A stretch of 64,000 bases of DNA, from the NCBI RefSeq assembly GCF_011386835.1, contig NC_088800.1:58247439-58311438 (forward strand). Direction: 5' to 3'. Origin of the DNA: Chrysemys picta bellii. Taxonomy: Eukaryota; Chordata; Testudines; Emydidae. The notes beneath the pieces are model-generated. The model made no database searches. It saw nothing but the letters and a program-made list of their open reading frames with translations, and was not told where the DNA came from. Below are positions 1 through 11,123 of this stretch, one piece after another; position 1 is the stretch's first letter; every line of letters starts with the position of its first letter. The position numbers were made by a program, and so were the translations under genes.

Positions 1-757
1 AGAGCTGTGTTAAGTGTTGGGGGGAGCTGAAGACATATTGGTGGACAGCTAGCAGGACAGCTAGTGGAGAGGCGTGGCTAGCGGAGAGGAGCGGCCAGTA
101 GGGGGGCTGGTGGAGGGATGTGGCCAGCAGGATGGCTGGCAGTCAGGTGCAGTTGGTGGTGAAGTCTGCAGCAGAACCCCATGGCGAGGCATGGCAATTG
201 GCTGTCGACCCGAGTAGCGGAGCATGTAAGATGCCCCCATACCTCCCTCCACTTCTGCCTAGGCTGGGAGGTAAACTCTGCAGATGAACTTCTGAACTCT
301 GGGGCTGCACTGACCAAGGACAGAAACTTTGGGAGGGGTGACTTTCGGGTTGCTGGACTCAAGAACCACTCTGGGGCTGCACTGACCAAGGACAGAAACT
401 GTGGGTGGGATGACTGTTGGGTTGCTGGACTTAAGACCCTGAGGGGAAAAGGACACTGCCAAACTTACTTGGGGGCGTGGGTCTTTTGCTCGTGGTTTGT
501 GTTATGAATCCTGTTTGTAGTGTTTCCCCAACATAATGTTGCATTGTTTCCCTCCTTTATTAAAAGGCTTTTGCTACAGTCAGTGCTTGCGAGAGGGGAA
601 GTATTGCCTCTTAGAGGTGCCCGGAGGGTGGTATGTAATTGTCCCAGGTCACTGGGTGGGGGCTCAAGCCGGTTTTGCATTGTGTTATTGAAATGGAACC
701 CCTAGATACTGAACCCGGCCCTTGTTGTTGCCAACTCTGACGCGCAGAAGGTTTACA
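1..757 (+). mobile_element. LTR 3' portion (Gypsy/ERV-like), truncated by window edge
   Basis: The segment ends in GTTTACA at 751-757, the same terminus as the LTR ending at 49006. It contains a polyadenylation-like TTTATTAAAAGG stretch near 555-567, as expected for an R/U5 region, and an internal 72-bp direct duplication (296-367 and 368-439). No protein domain is visible; the open frames on both strands are short and look incidental. The 5' end and 5' target duplication lie outside the window, so solo LTR versus part of a longer element cannot be decided. Confidence 0.5.
296..439. repeat. 72-bp tandem duplication inside LTR
   Basis: Two adjacent copies begin at 296 and 368 with ACTCTGGGGCTGCACTGACC, followed in both by a rather GC-rich stretch ending near GGGTTGCTGGACT. 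The copies differ at scattered bases, so the duplication is not recent. Confidence 0.8.
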
Positions 758-787
758 CTTGTTAAGTTGGGGCAGCCAAGTGCCAAT

Positions 788-861
788 GGGCCAGATCCTC
801 AGCTTGTGTATAATAGCCCAGTTCCATGCAAGTCAAGTTACACCAGCTGAGGATCTGGCCC
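788..861. repeat. Short palindromic MITE-like element
   Basis: The two ends are near-perfect inverted repeats: GGGCCAGATCCTCAGC at the left and GCTGAGGATCTGGCCC at the right, enclosing about 42 bases. A related hairpin lies at 55597-55680 and a half copy near 20908-20960. It looks like a small dispersed foldback family; no transposase is associated. Confidence 0.6.
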
Positions 862-862
862 A

Positions 863-2381
863 ATGACTAGTGCCTAAGGAAGCAGCGTGGGAACACTCTC
901 CTGAGTGGCCATCAGAGATGGATTTCCAAACTGGCTAGAGCGTCTGTGCACCTCTGTATCGGGATCACAATTCAGTCACCTCATTAAGAAGAACCTCTTG
1001 AAAGACTTTGCTTTTTGCTGTGACTCATTAAGGAGGAAGGTGTCAGGAAATGCCTAATCTTGCCCACCCTAGCAGATGTGGTAATCGCTCCAGAGAGAGC
1101 CCATCCAGCCAAGCGCTCAGTGGAGGAGGAGAGACATTGTCAAGATCAAGAGGTACAGCCCAGGATTACATATGAAACCTGGGTGAAGGTCACAGCTATA
1201 TCCGCAGTGCAATGCTACTAGAGTCACCATGGACATGCTAGGTGCATGCATCAGACTCTAGGAATCTAGGCAATGCAGTTCAATAGCTTCATTATCTACC
1301 TTTTACCTTGCTTTGTAGTCCACTGTATACATTTCCAAATCTGAAGAGCCTCCACAATCAGTTGAATTCACAGGCTGTGCGGGCAGAGGCCAGAAGGCTG
1401 GGACACCTGTCTACTGCTGTGCATGTGTGTTATCAGGAATTGTCATGGAGGATTGTGGTGGTGGGAGTTCTCTCTGAGAGGCTTCTGTGTTGGTGTTAAA
1501 AAACTGAGAGGCTTCTGTGTTGGTGTTAAAAGTGACTGGGGTTGTCAGGGCCTTCATCAGATGGGGTGCAGGAAAGCGGAGACTTTGGGCCAGGGGTGTA
1601 CAGCATGCAAGCAGGTGTAGATCCCAGTGTGGGCTCATCTGTGGCAGAAAATCCACCTGGGGTGGAGTGGAGAGGGCTGGTCCAGAGCAAGGCTGCTGCA
1701 AGTTCTTCTCCACAAAGAGGCCCACGGGAGCCAGTATGGCCCCAAGAGCATGTGGCACTGGCCAAGGAGTGCGATCAATCGTGGGCAGACTCAGTGCTTC
1801 CTCACAGCAGAGCTGCTGGCAGAACATAAAGCTGTCCAATCCCAATCCCCGAGGAAGGGCAGCGGAGGGTGAACCTCCAGCCCCAGACTCTCTCTTGCTG
1901 AGCAGTGTTCCCCTCTCTTTCCCACCCTGGTGAGCAGCGGCCCTTCCTGGCCTGGGAATCTGCATCTCCCTGGCTCAGCAAGCGTGAATCTGAGCCTTGA
2001 AGTGTGTTGGCACAAAAGGATCGAGAGTTAATCCTGTGCGAGTTGGGAATGCACACGTGGGCACAGTGCCCTGTGTGAGCACAGAGAGAATGAACACACG
2101 CACGGGGACTGGAATTGGTTGACATTTTGCCTTCAAAATATTTTTGATGAAAAATGGCTTTTTTTGCCAAAGCGGAAATTTCTGTGGGAAATGTCTAATT
2201 TTTATCAAAGTTGGGGGGGGGGGGGGAGGGGTGGTGCGGAATCCCAACAATTGAAAAATGTTGGCTGAAAACCAAAATATGTTCATTTTTTTTAATTAAA
2301 ACTATTTATAGGAACCATTCTAGCAGGACCAACAAAATGGGCCAGGACCTTACTGAAGCCAGACTCCCCTTGAGTTATGAC
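863..2381. other. No recognised gene; minor repeats only
   Basis: I see no coding exon with convincing support. There is a 30-bp tandem duplication at 1474-1531 and a G homopolymer of about 13 bases near 2213-2226. The overlapping open frames at 1411-1965 (minus) and 1517-1933 (plus) resemble no family I know and lie opposite each other. Confidence 0.5.
1474..1531. repeat. 30-bp tandem duplication
   Basis: CTGAGAGGCTTCTGTGTTGG begins at 1474 and again at 1504, and the two copies are almost identical over 28 bases. Confidence 0.85.
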
Positions 2382-2525
2382 CAGGGGCAGCTCTAGGCAC
2401 CAGCAAAACAAGCATGTGCTTGGGGCAGCCCATTTGCAGGGATCCAGCATGGGAGCTGAGAACCAACAGGGGGCCCTGGGAGCTGTAGTTTCTTGGTTAG
2501 CTCCCTGCCTATAGAGCCAGCCCTG
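2382..2525. mobile_element. Possible short hAT-like MITE, degraded
   Basis: The left end CAGGGGCAGCTCTAGGCACC resembles the terminus of the better preserved MITE at 25720-26034. The right end, reverse complemented, starts CAGGGCTGGCTCTATAGG. No matching target duplication was found, so the right boundary is uncertain. Confidence 0.4.
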
Positions 2526-2689
2526 GAGAAGGGAAAGAACTACATTTCCCAGCATTCCCTTGGCCACTACCAACAGGAAAGAGGGGGAGGGAGTGAGGAA
2601 GCTGAGACCTCATGCTGCAGCCTGCTGTGAATGGAGAGCTGCACTGGGAAGGGTAGGGTTACCATATTTTAACATTCAAAAAATAGGAC

Positions 2690-3005
2690 ACTCCACTGGG
2701 AGGGAGGGTAGCCCCACCCTGCCACCATCCACTCCCTCCGACTGCCCCCCCCAGAAACCCCAACCCATCCAACCCCCCTGCTCCCTGTCCCCTGATCACC
2801 CCCTCCTGGGACCCCTGCCCCAACTGCCCCCCAGGACCCCACCCCCTATCTAAGCCCCACTGGTCCTTGTCCCCAACTGCCCGCTCCTGAGACGCCCCCC
2901 AACTTCCCCCCTAGGACCCACCCCCTACCTGTCCCCTGACAAACCCCTGGGACTCCCATGCCTATCCAACTGCTGCCCCCCCCCCGAACCCCTGACCCAT
3001 CTAAC
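2690..3005. repeat. C-rich degenerate tandem repeat
   Basis: A strongly C-rich stretch in which units resembling CCCCCTGACC and CCCCAACTGCCCC recur at irregular intervals of roughly 35-45 bases. It produces proline-rich open frames on the plus strand that I do not consider genes. Confidence 0.65.
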
Positions 3006-3029
3006 TCCCCCTTTTGGCTCATGTGGAAG

Positions 3030-3676
3030 TAACTAACTGCCCAGTTGGCTAATTGGCTAACGAGCACCTGGACGGTGGACCTGATAAAAGGCCACCGGGG
3101 CTCACAGTGAGAAGGCAGCTCCTGAGAAGAATGTTCCCAGGGAAAGGCCTTCTGGGTAGCTGCAGGGGCCCAGCCTCCAAGGAGTGTATGTTGCTACGGA
3201 GCCTGAGGGGCCTAGACTGGTAGGAAGTGGCATCAGGAGCCAGATCCTCTGGGGAGAAAGTACTGGAAGGAGTTGCTCTGCCTGGAGGCAGATGAAGGTA
3301 GGCGGTGGCTCAGGAGAACAGTAGTGAGTCTGAAGACACAGACCTTTTCTGCTTAATAGAGAGAGGGCCCCTGCTCTGGAACCCAGAGTAGAGGGAGGCC
3401 CTGGGTTCCCTGACTGACCCCTGAGAAAGGGGATGTAATCCTTTGCTGGGGCAAGGATTATAAGGCCTGGACTGGAGCTGAAGACCTGGCATAAGGCCAT
3501 TGGCCTGTTTGTTCATTGAATTCTTTATTATCCTACAAGGGGTGAGGCTATAAGTGGCCTGGCCAGAGGACTGAGTTGTAGGGGTGGCCTTGACAGGGGG
3601 TGCTAGTGTCAAAGAAACTGCTTTATTATGCCTGGCCATGAGGGGGTGCACTGAGTGACACCCCTCCTCCCTACAG
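3030..3676 (+). mobile_element. Possible LTR-like repeat
   Basis: A TATA-like GATAAAAGGCC lies at about 3081-3091, and the segment ends in an ACA-terminated stretch near 3676, which is compatible with an LTR promoter and terminus. No target duplication or primer-binding site could be confirmed. This is a weak call. Confidence 0.25.
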
Positions 3677-3829
3677 AGACCCTTGCTTGAGAAGAGGAAC
3701 ATGACCCAACCCTGAGTTATAGAAGAACTTCTGCATAAGTCCATCCTATGATCAAATGTATGATCGGACATTAACAGCTGGTGGTGAATTGACTTCCAGG
3801 GGGAGTGAGAATTAATTAGCTGTTAGTGC

Positions 3830-3925
3830 TTCTCTTCCAAGGATCTCAAAGCACTTTACAAAGGAAGGTTAAAATCTTCCTCTCATTTACTGCCTTTTGT
3901 GAAGTGCTTTGAGAGCTACAGACAG
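3830..3925 (-). repeat. MIR/CORE-SINE-like fragment
   Basis: The stretch containing CAAAGCACTTTACAAAG and GAAGTGCTTTGAGAGC resembles the 3' part of MIR-type SINEs in inverse orientation. It is old and partial. Confidence 0.45.
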
Positions 3926-4359
3926 CAGGTCAGTGGCAAAAGCTGTCCTACACCTCAGCTGCCCTACCTGCCATTCCAGTGTCCTGGCCCCTGGGTCATA
4001 CTGCCATCCATCAGACCTAGCTTGAAATCACCAGCTGTGTGGAGTGGTCGTCTGGTTCTGTAGTTTGCTTGGTGGCTCTCTGGTGTCAGTTCCCATCTGT
4101 CTACGTGCAGTATAGGAATGTTTCCATCTAGTGTGATATCCTGTGTCTGCCAGCGCCAGATGTTTCCGAGGGAGCACTAAAGCCTTGGAATAGATGATGG
4201 GCAATAACATGCCCATAAGGGAAGCTTCTGCCTTGCCTCTGGTAGCTAGCGCTTTATACCACAAAGTGAGGGGAGCTTGTACCCATATACCGTCTGTCAA
4301 ATGTAACGTTGCCCATTTATTCACTGTAAAATGCAGAGTCCTTTTTTTAAATCCTACTG

Positions 4360-4510
4360 CTATCTTATGGCAATGAGCTCCACAGCCTGGCTTATGCATT
4401 GTGTGACATGGTATTTCCTTTTATCAGGCCAAAATCTGTTGCCTTTTAACTTTGTCAGGTATCCCTTTGTTCTTAAATGATCAGAAAGGCTTGGTAAGAA
4501 TAACAAAGTG
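4360..4510 (-). repeat. CR1 LINE 3'-region remnant
   Basis: The order of elements (GAGCTCCACAGCCTGG, then GTGTGACATGGTATTTCC, then CTTTTATCAGG) parallels the better preserved minus-strand CR1 at about 11420-11520. It is strongly diverged. Confidence 0.4.
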
Positions 4511-5094
4511 ACCACTTCTACCATGTGCGTGGGGGTTTTGTTTTCCTTTACTTCCATCTGTTTCTGTTCCACTCATGGACTGCGGGATCTCTGTCTAATC
4601 TTTAGAGTGTCTCCCTCCATGGCAATCACTTAATCCCCTCTGTTTCTGCCGTGGTGTGTTCTTAGTTTCTTTTGGCACTTGAGTTTTTGCTAAGTTGCTT
4701 GTGACTGTTGGAATTTCTAACTGCTTGAAATTTATCTGAGGGGAGGAGTGTTTATATAACCTGCCCAGGTATTTTGCCTTGTACTTGCCTTGGATCAAAG
4801 GTGCCGTATAAATAAAATACCATGTACTATTTGGTGCTCCTGGTAAGAATTTTTAATCCCATCCTGACTCTTTAGAATCTGTAACTCTTGCTCACGCTGG
4901 CCTTAGCTGGGGCACTTGCAGTTGGTCACATCTGAACTTGTGACTGGCTAAATTTCCTGAGGTCTCTTATCTTAAACCTGAACCAGCTGAGGGGCCTTTG
5001 AATGGTGGATGCTTTTAGCTCCCAAGGATTCTGCTTGAAATTATGGGTGTTCTCAGGGCTTCCTATAAACAAGTCCCTCAAACAGCGGCACCTA

Positions 5095-5215
5095 AAACTC
5101 GGAGGCCACTGCTGGAATTTTAGCCTCTCCTGAGATCACATGGCAAGTCAGTAGTAAAGCTATGAATGGAATCCCTGCCACCTGTCTCCATTCCCTGCTT
5201 TATCCTCTAGACCAT
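5095..5215 (-). repeat. MIR-like fragment
   Basis: GATCACATGGCAAGTCAGTAG followed by a degraded CCTGCCACCTG segment is typical of the reverse complement of MIR-type SINEs (the CAAGTCACTT region). Boundaries are approximate. Confidence 0.4.
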
Positions 5216-5990
5216 GATGCCACATAGAGGATAGGCAGAACATTGCCCCACTCTGGTCCCTGCGTGCAGTTCCAGCAGCCCTCCTTGGGGAGATTCCCTC
5301 TGGTGCAGGACTTGCTTCAGGCCCCTGTGTCCTTGCATAATCCCCATCCCAACTCCTAGACTGGGGGATGCTGGGGGCATGTTGGGGACGTGAGGGATTG
5401 TAACCATAGTGCATGGTACTACGGAGACTCTGGGCTGCTCTAAATTAAGCTAGGGGCTATGCAGTCACCCATGAAACCACCTTTGTCCCTATCCTCCTCC
5501 TCCTCTGGTCAGCACCTCCTAACCTATGACACTCAAGATGCAGCTTAGCATTGGGGCTGCAGTACTTAGTTGGTAGGCTGACAAATGCCAGATTCTTTCA
5601 GCTGTCTGAACTGATGCAGAGTTTACTTTCAGACCATGCCAGATTGTTCTGCTATCTGGAAAGATTCTGCCAGCCTAACACAGATACACACATCTCTGGC
5701 TCCTGGGTGCAAATCCTGTCTGTAGATTGAGGATGGGCAATGCTGGTTGGATAAAATTAGAACCAACCCTAAATCTTGTTCAAACTCAAGTGAATGACAC
5801 TTGCTTAAGATTTAGTGATCTCAGTTGTACATTCCCTGCATCTCTGCTCCAGCCAAACTAAAAGCAGGAAGGACTAAAAACTTTGCAGGTCAGGGATGGG
5901 GTGAGGGATGTGTGCTCTGTTCAGGTTCGTTCATCCTCCAGGGATAGATAAAGGACTGTGGTGCTTGTGCTGTGAAAGGAGCCAGACTAA

Positions 5991-6252
5991 GGGCTTGTCC
6001 ACATGGCAAGTTACTGTGTGGCAATGGCAATACAGGTGGATGAACAGCAGGCCAGCTTGCTGCATAGTAACATCCCATGTGGATGTGGCTACAGCGCATT
6101 GAAACTCCCGGAGTGCAGTTTGGCTTATGATCCAAGATTTTCCGTGTATTGCAGCAGTGCCCATGTGGGATGCTACTGCGCAGCAAGTGGGTCTGCTGTA
6201 GCTGTACACCCTGGCTGTCTATGCAGCAACTTACCATGTAGACGTGCCCTTA
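5991..6252. mobile_element. MITE with about 19-bp inverted termini
   Basis: The left end TAAGGGCTTGTCCACATGG and right end CCATGTAGACGTGCCCTTA are imperfect inverted repeats enclosing about 225 bases with no coding capacity. The terminal TAA/TTA is reminiscent of Harbinger-type elements with 3-bp TWA targets, but a clean target duplication is not evident. Confidence 0.55.
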
Positions 6253-6710
6253 TTTACATACTGTTGCATGGATTCAGGTAGCTTGTGGGCGAGCCAGGTG
6301 AACTTGCAGCACTTATACAAACTGGACCTCCCAATGTTTTGAAGTTTGCTAATCATTAGAACACCATGTTCTTTGTTCAGGGGACGTTCTGGGTGATCCC
6401 CAGGTGAGGAATTTTTATTAGTGCCACTCCTTCCCCATCTCCACTTCTCAGATATCAACAAAATATGGCAGGTCCCTCACCCGACTTTGTCTACCCATTC
6501 CTTGGGTCACCTCTCTTCCTAGCCTCCTCATTCCTTGCCATCTCCCCTGGGTAACTTGTTTCTGATGAGCTCCTTTGACTTGGTCTTTCAGGATTAGCTG
6601 TTGAAACGCAGGGACCTTCTGACTAGATGGCTTCTTCCTGCAGGGGAATATCCCTTTCTTCCCCATGAAATATGGTTCTGTAGGCAGCCATCCCTCCAGG
6701 CTGTCTAGGG

Positions 6711-6935
6711 CAGTGGTTCTCAAACTTTTGTACTGATCCCTTTCACATAGCAAGCCTCTGAGTGAGACCGCCCCCCCCCCCTTATAAATTAAAAACACTT
6801 TTAAATCTATTTAACCCCATTATAAATGCTGGAGGCAAAGCAGGGTTTGGGGTGGAGGCTGGTAGCTCGTGGCCCGCCATGTAATAACCTCACGACCCCC
6901 CTGAGGGGTCCCAACCCCCAGTTTGAGAATCCCTG
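6711..6935. mobile_element. hAT-type MITE, 225 bp, with 8-bp target duplication
   Basis: The termini CAGTGGTTCTCAAACTTTTG and AGTTTGAGAATCCCTG are inverted repeats. The element is flanked by perfect direct repeats GTCTAGGG at 6703-6710 and 6936-6943; 8-bp duplications are characteristic of hAT transposition. A C homopolymer lies inside near 6770-6781. There is no transposase frame, so it must have been mobilised in trans. Confidence 0.85.
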
Positions 6936-6943
6936 GTCTAGGG

Positions 6944-7639
6944 CCACTCCTTTGTTTGTGTTTCAGGGAGAGTTATGTTCTGATGCTCTGACTACTGCTT
7001 CTTGATGGACTGGATTTAAAAACTCCTTGAGTCACTATACAAGTGAATATTTTGATGGTGACAGCAATGTGGCAATGTTGATCGAACCTTGGTAAGGAGC
7101 ACTTGTGCCATTGCTATTGAAGGGAGGGAGTAGACATTTTCTGCAATGAAATTATTTTCTTGGCAACTTCTCTCTATGTATCCCACACCCTGCATAGCCT
7201 GTCTGCTCCACCCTGAATTCCAACCGTTCGGCTTTGTCTGTAAATACCATCTCTACCGGCCGCTTCTCAAGGGGTGAGATGGAATTCTCTGCAGAGAATT
7301 GGCACTGGGCATGTTTGAGACCCCATGCCTAGAGACCACTCTAGACATTCCAACACCCAGTGATTATATATCACACATACCAGTTGCCTCTAAAGACACT
7401 GTCTCCTTTTTCTTAGCACTACATCACATACCCCACCCCCAGTAAAACCGAGGCTGTGGATTCACAGCAGAGCCCTGGCTTGCAGCGATGGATGTAACTC
7501 CACTCCAACGATGTGAGTCAGCTAGTTTGGGCAGCAGTACCAATTCTGGCTTTTTCATCTGTTTTTCCAGCATTTATCTGGGGAGGTGACAAGCAAATTG
7601 TTTAAATATAGATAGATCACTTTGGAGTTGAGGATCCCA
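6944..7639. other. No gene or clear repeat seen
   Basis: Unremarkable sequence without long open frames or obvious terminal repeats. Confidence 0.4.
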
Positions 7640-7650
7640 GCTTTCTTTTT

Positions 7651-7848
7651 TTTTTTTTTTTAAGGGAGATATACCTATCTCATAGAGCTGGAAGGGACCC
7701 TGAAAGGTCATCAAGTCCAGCCCCCTGCCTTCACTAGCAGGACCAAGTACTGATTTTGCCCCAGATTCCTAAGTGGCCCCCTCAAGGACTGAGCTCACAA
7801 TCCTGGGTTTAGCAGGCCAATGCTCAAACCATTGAGCTACCCCTTCTT
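7651..7848 (-). mobile_element. tRNA-derived SINE
   Basis: Read on the minus strand, the element begins near 7848 with GGGGTAGCTCAATGGTTTGA, which matches a Pol III A box (TRGCNNAGYGG). A tRNA-like T-arm/B-box region, GTGAGCTCAGTCC, follows, then a conserved body and an A-rich tail seen as a T run at 7647-7661 on the plus strand. The element is flanked by direct repeats GCTTTCTTTTT (7640-7650 and 7849-7859), although these are low in complexity. It resembles the tRNA-derived SINEs described from turtles; that family identity is inference. Confidence 0.7.
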
Positions 7849-8346
7849 GCTTTCTTTTTCCTCCAGCCTGAGTGTTCAAGAAACGTGCGCATAAATCTTA
7901 TTGGTGATGCACCCATCGGATCAAAGCCTGCCTGCCTTCCCCACACAAACATGAACTTTTAGGAGCCATTCAGAGTCAGAGCAGAACTTTGTGCTTCAAG
8001 CCTCTCTAAAGAGCTGAACTGGAACACCCAATCCAAATCTACGTGAGCACTGGAGGCATTTGAATTTGTATTGCCATGTAGATTCAAACTTCTCAGCTTA
8101 GGCCCATCCGACCAGTAGAAGCCCAATCTAAATTAAGGGTCAGAGTCTAATACCTTTTGAATTGTTGAGCGGGTTGTACTTTAGTAGTCCCACTGTCTTC
8201 ACTGAGAATACTCAGTGTGGCAGAGTACAGTACTATTCAATGTAAAAGTAAGGATCTCAAAATCTAGCCCCATAGAAAGTGAATGATCTGGACAGATATT
8301 CCAAATGTAGAGCACTGGGGTAGAGGTGGTGTGGAAAAAATGGTTT

Positions 8347-8348
<2 letters not shown>

Positions 8349-8391
<43 letters not shown>

Positions 8392-8403
8392 GTGTATATA
8401 TAA
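8349..8403. repeat. (TG)n/(TA)n microsatellite
   Basis: About 16 uninterrupted TG units are followed by TATATATA-type repeats. The histidine/threonine-rich open frame on the minus strand is produced entirely by this repeat. Confidence 0.95.
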
Positions 8404-8459
8404 TATTTTTTTTTCCTTAGCGTAAAATATTTGACTTCCTGAGAGCTGGTGGGGGGTCA

Positions 8460-11120
8460 AAAGCTTTTGATCAAAACCTGAAATATTTTGACTTGGAAAT
8501 GCTGCTGTAGTGCTTTATGGGAGTTGTAGTTCAGGTGCCTCATATTCCCATTCTCCTCTATAAGCTTGGCTCACTAGTCATACTATATCTCCCATGATGC
8601 ACCATAATCTCCCCCTTCATGAGGCAGTTGAATCACACCTGTCAGGCTGCGGTGCATCATAGGAGATGTAGCCTGGCAGGGAAATCTGACACATGGATGA
8701 GAATGGCACCATGAGGCAATGCAGTGGCACAGTCCAAATGAGACTTTGGCTTTTGGCTGAAATACTTCAGGCTTTTTAGGTGGAAAACCACTTCTTCAGG
8801 TTTTGGGCACTTTGTCTTTTCAATAAAATTGAAGCCTTTTGCAGAAAGCAGGTGATTCATGTCACCAATTTTATTTAGTCAAACTAATCTTCCAGAACTG
8901 GTTTGGCAGAATACTGTCAACCCACCACCCTAACTGGGGTTTGACTGAGCTGTCAGTCTGCAGTCATGGGTCACTCAAGCTGGAGTCTGATTTTTTGGAT
9001 AGAATGTTTTGAGGGGAGATCCAATTCCTGGTCAGCAGCATCTGAGCATAGTATATGAAAACAGGAGCCCTGAAATGCCTGTGGGGCTGCATCCTCTATT
9101 TTACAGTTTCCCAAACTTGCAGGAATGTGGCCATTCTTGTTCCAAGCCTGTTCTTCATGTGGAAACTGAGTTCTATTCAAGGCTTTTTCTCTGGGGGAAA
9201 TAGCTGGCGGATGATCAAGGGAATCTAGGCAAACATGTCAATGGAGAAAGCAAAGCTGTGCTGTATGGGGACCAAACACCTTCATGGGGAACCTGGGGCC
9301 TGATCCCACAACCTTTGCATGAGTAAGAACTATTCTCATGAGTAAATGAAATCTCCATGAATGGGCCATGTGGGCTGGATCAGACCCCAGCTTAACTTTG
9401 TGCCATAGCTGAGCCCTGGCACCTTGAGGCTTGGCAGTTCATAGCCCTAGCACCCCTGGGCTTCCTGCATCACTTATGAATGTACAAAAAATTGCTTGAG
9501 CCCCAATACCTGTTTCATTCCAAATTAAACACTGGGCTCCAGAATTTCTCAGGGCTCTGCATAAACACAATTCCTTCAGTGAAGTTGAGATAAATAAGTG
9601 GCAGCTATTTTTACCGTCCGATTGCACACGTTAATGACAACTGTCCATGCAGCCCCAAATTGGTGACATTACCATTCCCCTTCCAGCAATGGGGTTAAAT
9701 ATTAAACAAACACTAATCAAAAGCAAATGCTCATTCAAGCAAAACAAACCAAAGCTGGTTTGCCTGTGTCAGTGAGGCCAGCGGTGTGAGTCATTTGGCA
9801 TGAGAATGCATCATGGAATACATTATATTCTCTCCTCTGTCCACAGCCATGGTGCTTTACGCAGGAAAGGAAATCTGACCTATTGTTATAGTTGGTGCTT
9901 GGGCAGAGCAGTACATGTCAGTGTCATTAGTCATCTGCTTCCCCCATGGGGGGTTAGGAAGTGTGGGTGGGAAGCCAAAGGAGGAGATGTGGGCCTGGCC
10001 AATGGGGGAACAGCAGCATGCAAGCTGGAAATGTGGCCTCTGTTTATACACAACTGAGGGAGGATTGTCTAGTCCTTGCACAAGTTGTTACATGGATGGG
10101 TGTCAGTCTGCCCATCCTCACCACTGCCTCCACACCACCTGTGCTGCAATCCTCCAGCACTCAGACTGCTGCTGCCTCGGTACATTTCTTTATCAGAGGG
10201 CAACCAAAAAACCTGTCCTCAGACTGCTCCACTGAGCTCCCGGCTGTTTCTGAAACCAGTTCCAAATACCCTTCTCCCTCACACACCATGGACTTGGTTC
10301 AGCTAACCTCATCAGTCTAGTCTGTCCTCCCCACCTTGGTATTACTCCTGGCCATCTAGTCCCTTGGTTTCCTCTGTCCATTCACACACTATCTCTGTTT
10401 GGTGCAAGAGTCTTCTCAGCAGCTCCTGCTGTCTGCCGCAGACCTCCTCTGTCACCCCCACCTTGTACAGTCCCTTAATCTTAATGTGCTCTGAAATCTC
10501 AACTCTTCTCCCTCTGCTACTAGTTATCATCTGGGGACCAGAGTCTGATTTCAGCTGCACTGGTGTAAATTCAGAATAAATCTATTGGCTCCCATGTAAC
10601 TAGTGTAGCAGTAACTATCTTGTCACTTTGCAAAGCATTTTGGAATTGTGTGCGTGGAAAACGCTATGAAAAATAAAACTATTTTCTCTGCAAATGGCCT
10701 GAAGGCTGCCCTCAGGATGGAAATAGTTTGTATGCTAACAGGGCCTGTCATGATGGGAAGCAATCAATAAATCATGTGCCATTTCTGGTTACACTGCGAG
10801 TCAGTTTGTTACATTTCAGGGTTTAGTCTGATTTTTCTTCGCCCCCTCCCTCATTCCTTTCCACCTGTTCAAAATCAAGTTGGCAACCATTGTTCTTAAC
10901 TGTGAAAGAATCAAATGTCCACTTTTTCCATCAAAGGAAAGAAATGGAATGAGAGGGTCAGCACAAAACTCCTCTTGCCACTACCTCCTGTGTGTCTCAC
11001 CTGGGCATGGAACAACATCAACAACCAGCTCACCAAGTAAGAAATCCACATGAGCTGACTTTAATACTAGTTGATTACGAGCTGATGATGTGAAAGCCTA
11101 AAACATTTTTGACATGTTCT
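8460..11120. other. No gene seen
   Basis: Short open frames only. Around 8510-8690, GGGAGTTGTAGTTCAGG and CATCATAGGAGATGTAG form a loosely inverted pair that may be an old foldback repeat. Near 9388-9455 a short stretch (GAGCCCTGGCACC...) resembles the MITE body at 49153-49422 in inverse orientation. Nothing else could be identified. Confidence 0.4.
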
Positions 11121-11123
11121 GAA

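Larger units (their letters stand above)
3677..5990. other. No gene seen; ancient repeat fragments
   Basis: Apart from MIR-like pieces (3830-3925, 5095-5215) and a probable CR1 tail remnant (4360-4510), I see nothing that supports a gene. Open frames here are short and not in recognisable families. Confidence 0.5.

Noticed and set aside
1411..1965. 184-aa minus-strand frame
   Set aside because: No known domain, overlapped by several plus-strand frames of similar length, and it spans a 30-bp tandem duplication. Not enough to call a gene.
7780..7848. Functional tRNA gene
   Set aside because: The A- and B-box-like sequences are part of a SINE with flanking direct repeats and an A-rich tail; no complete cloverleaf is evident.
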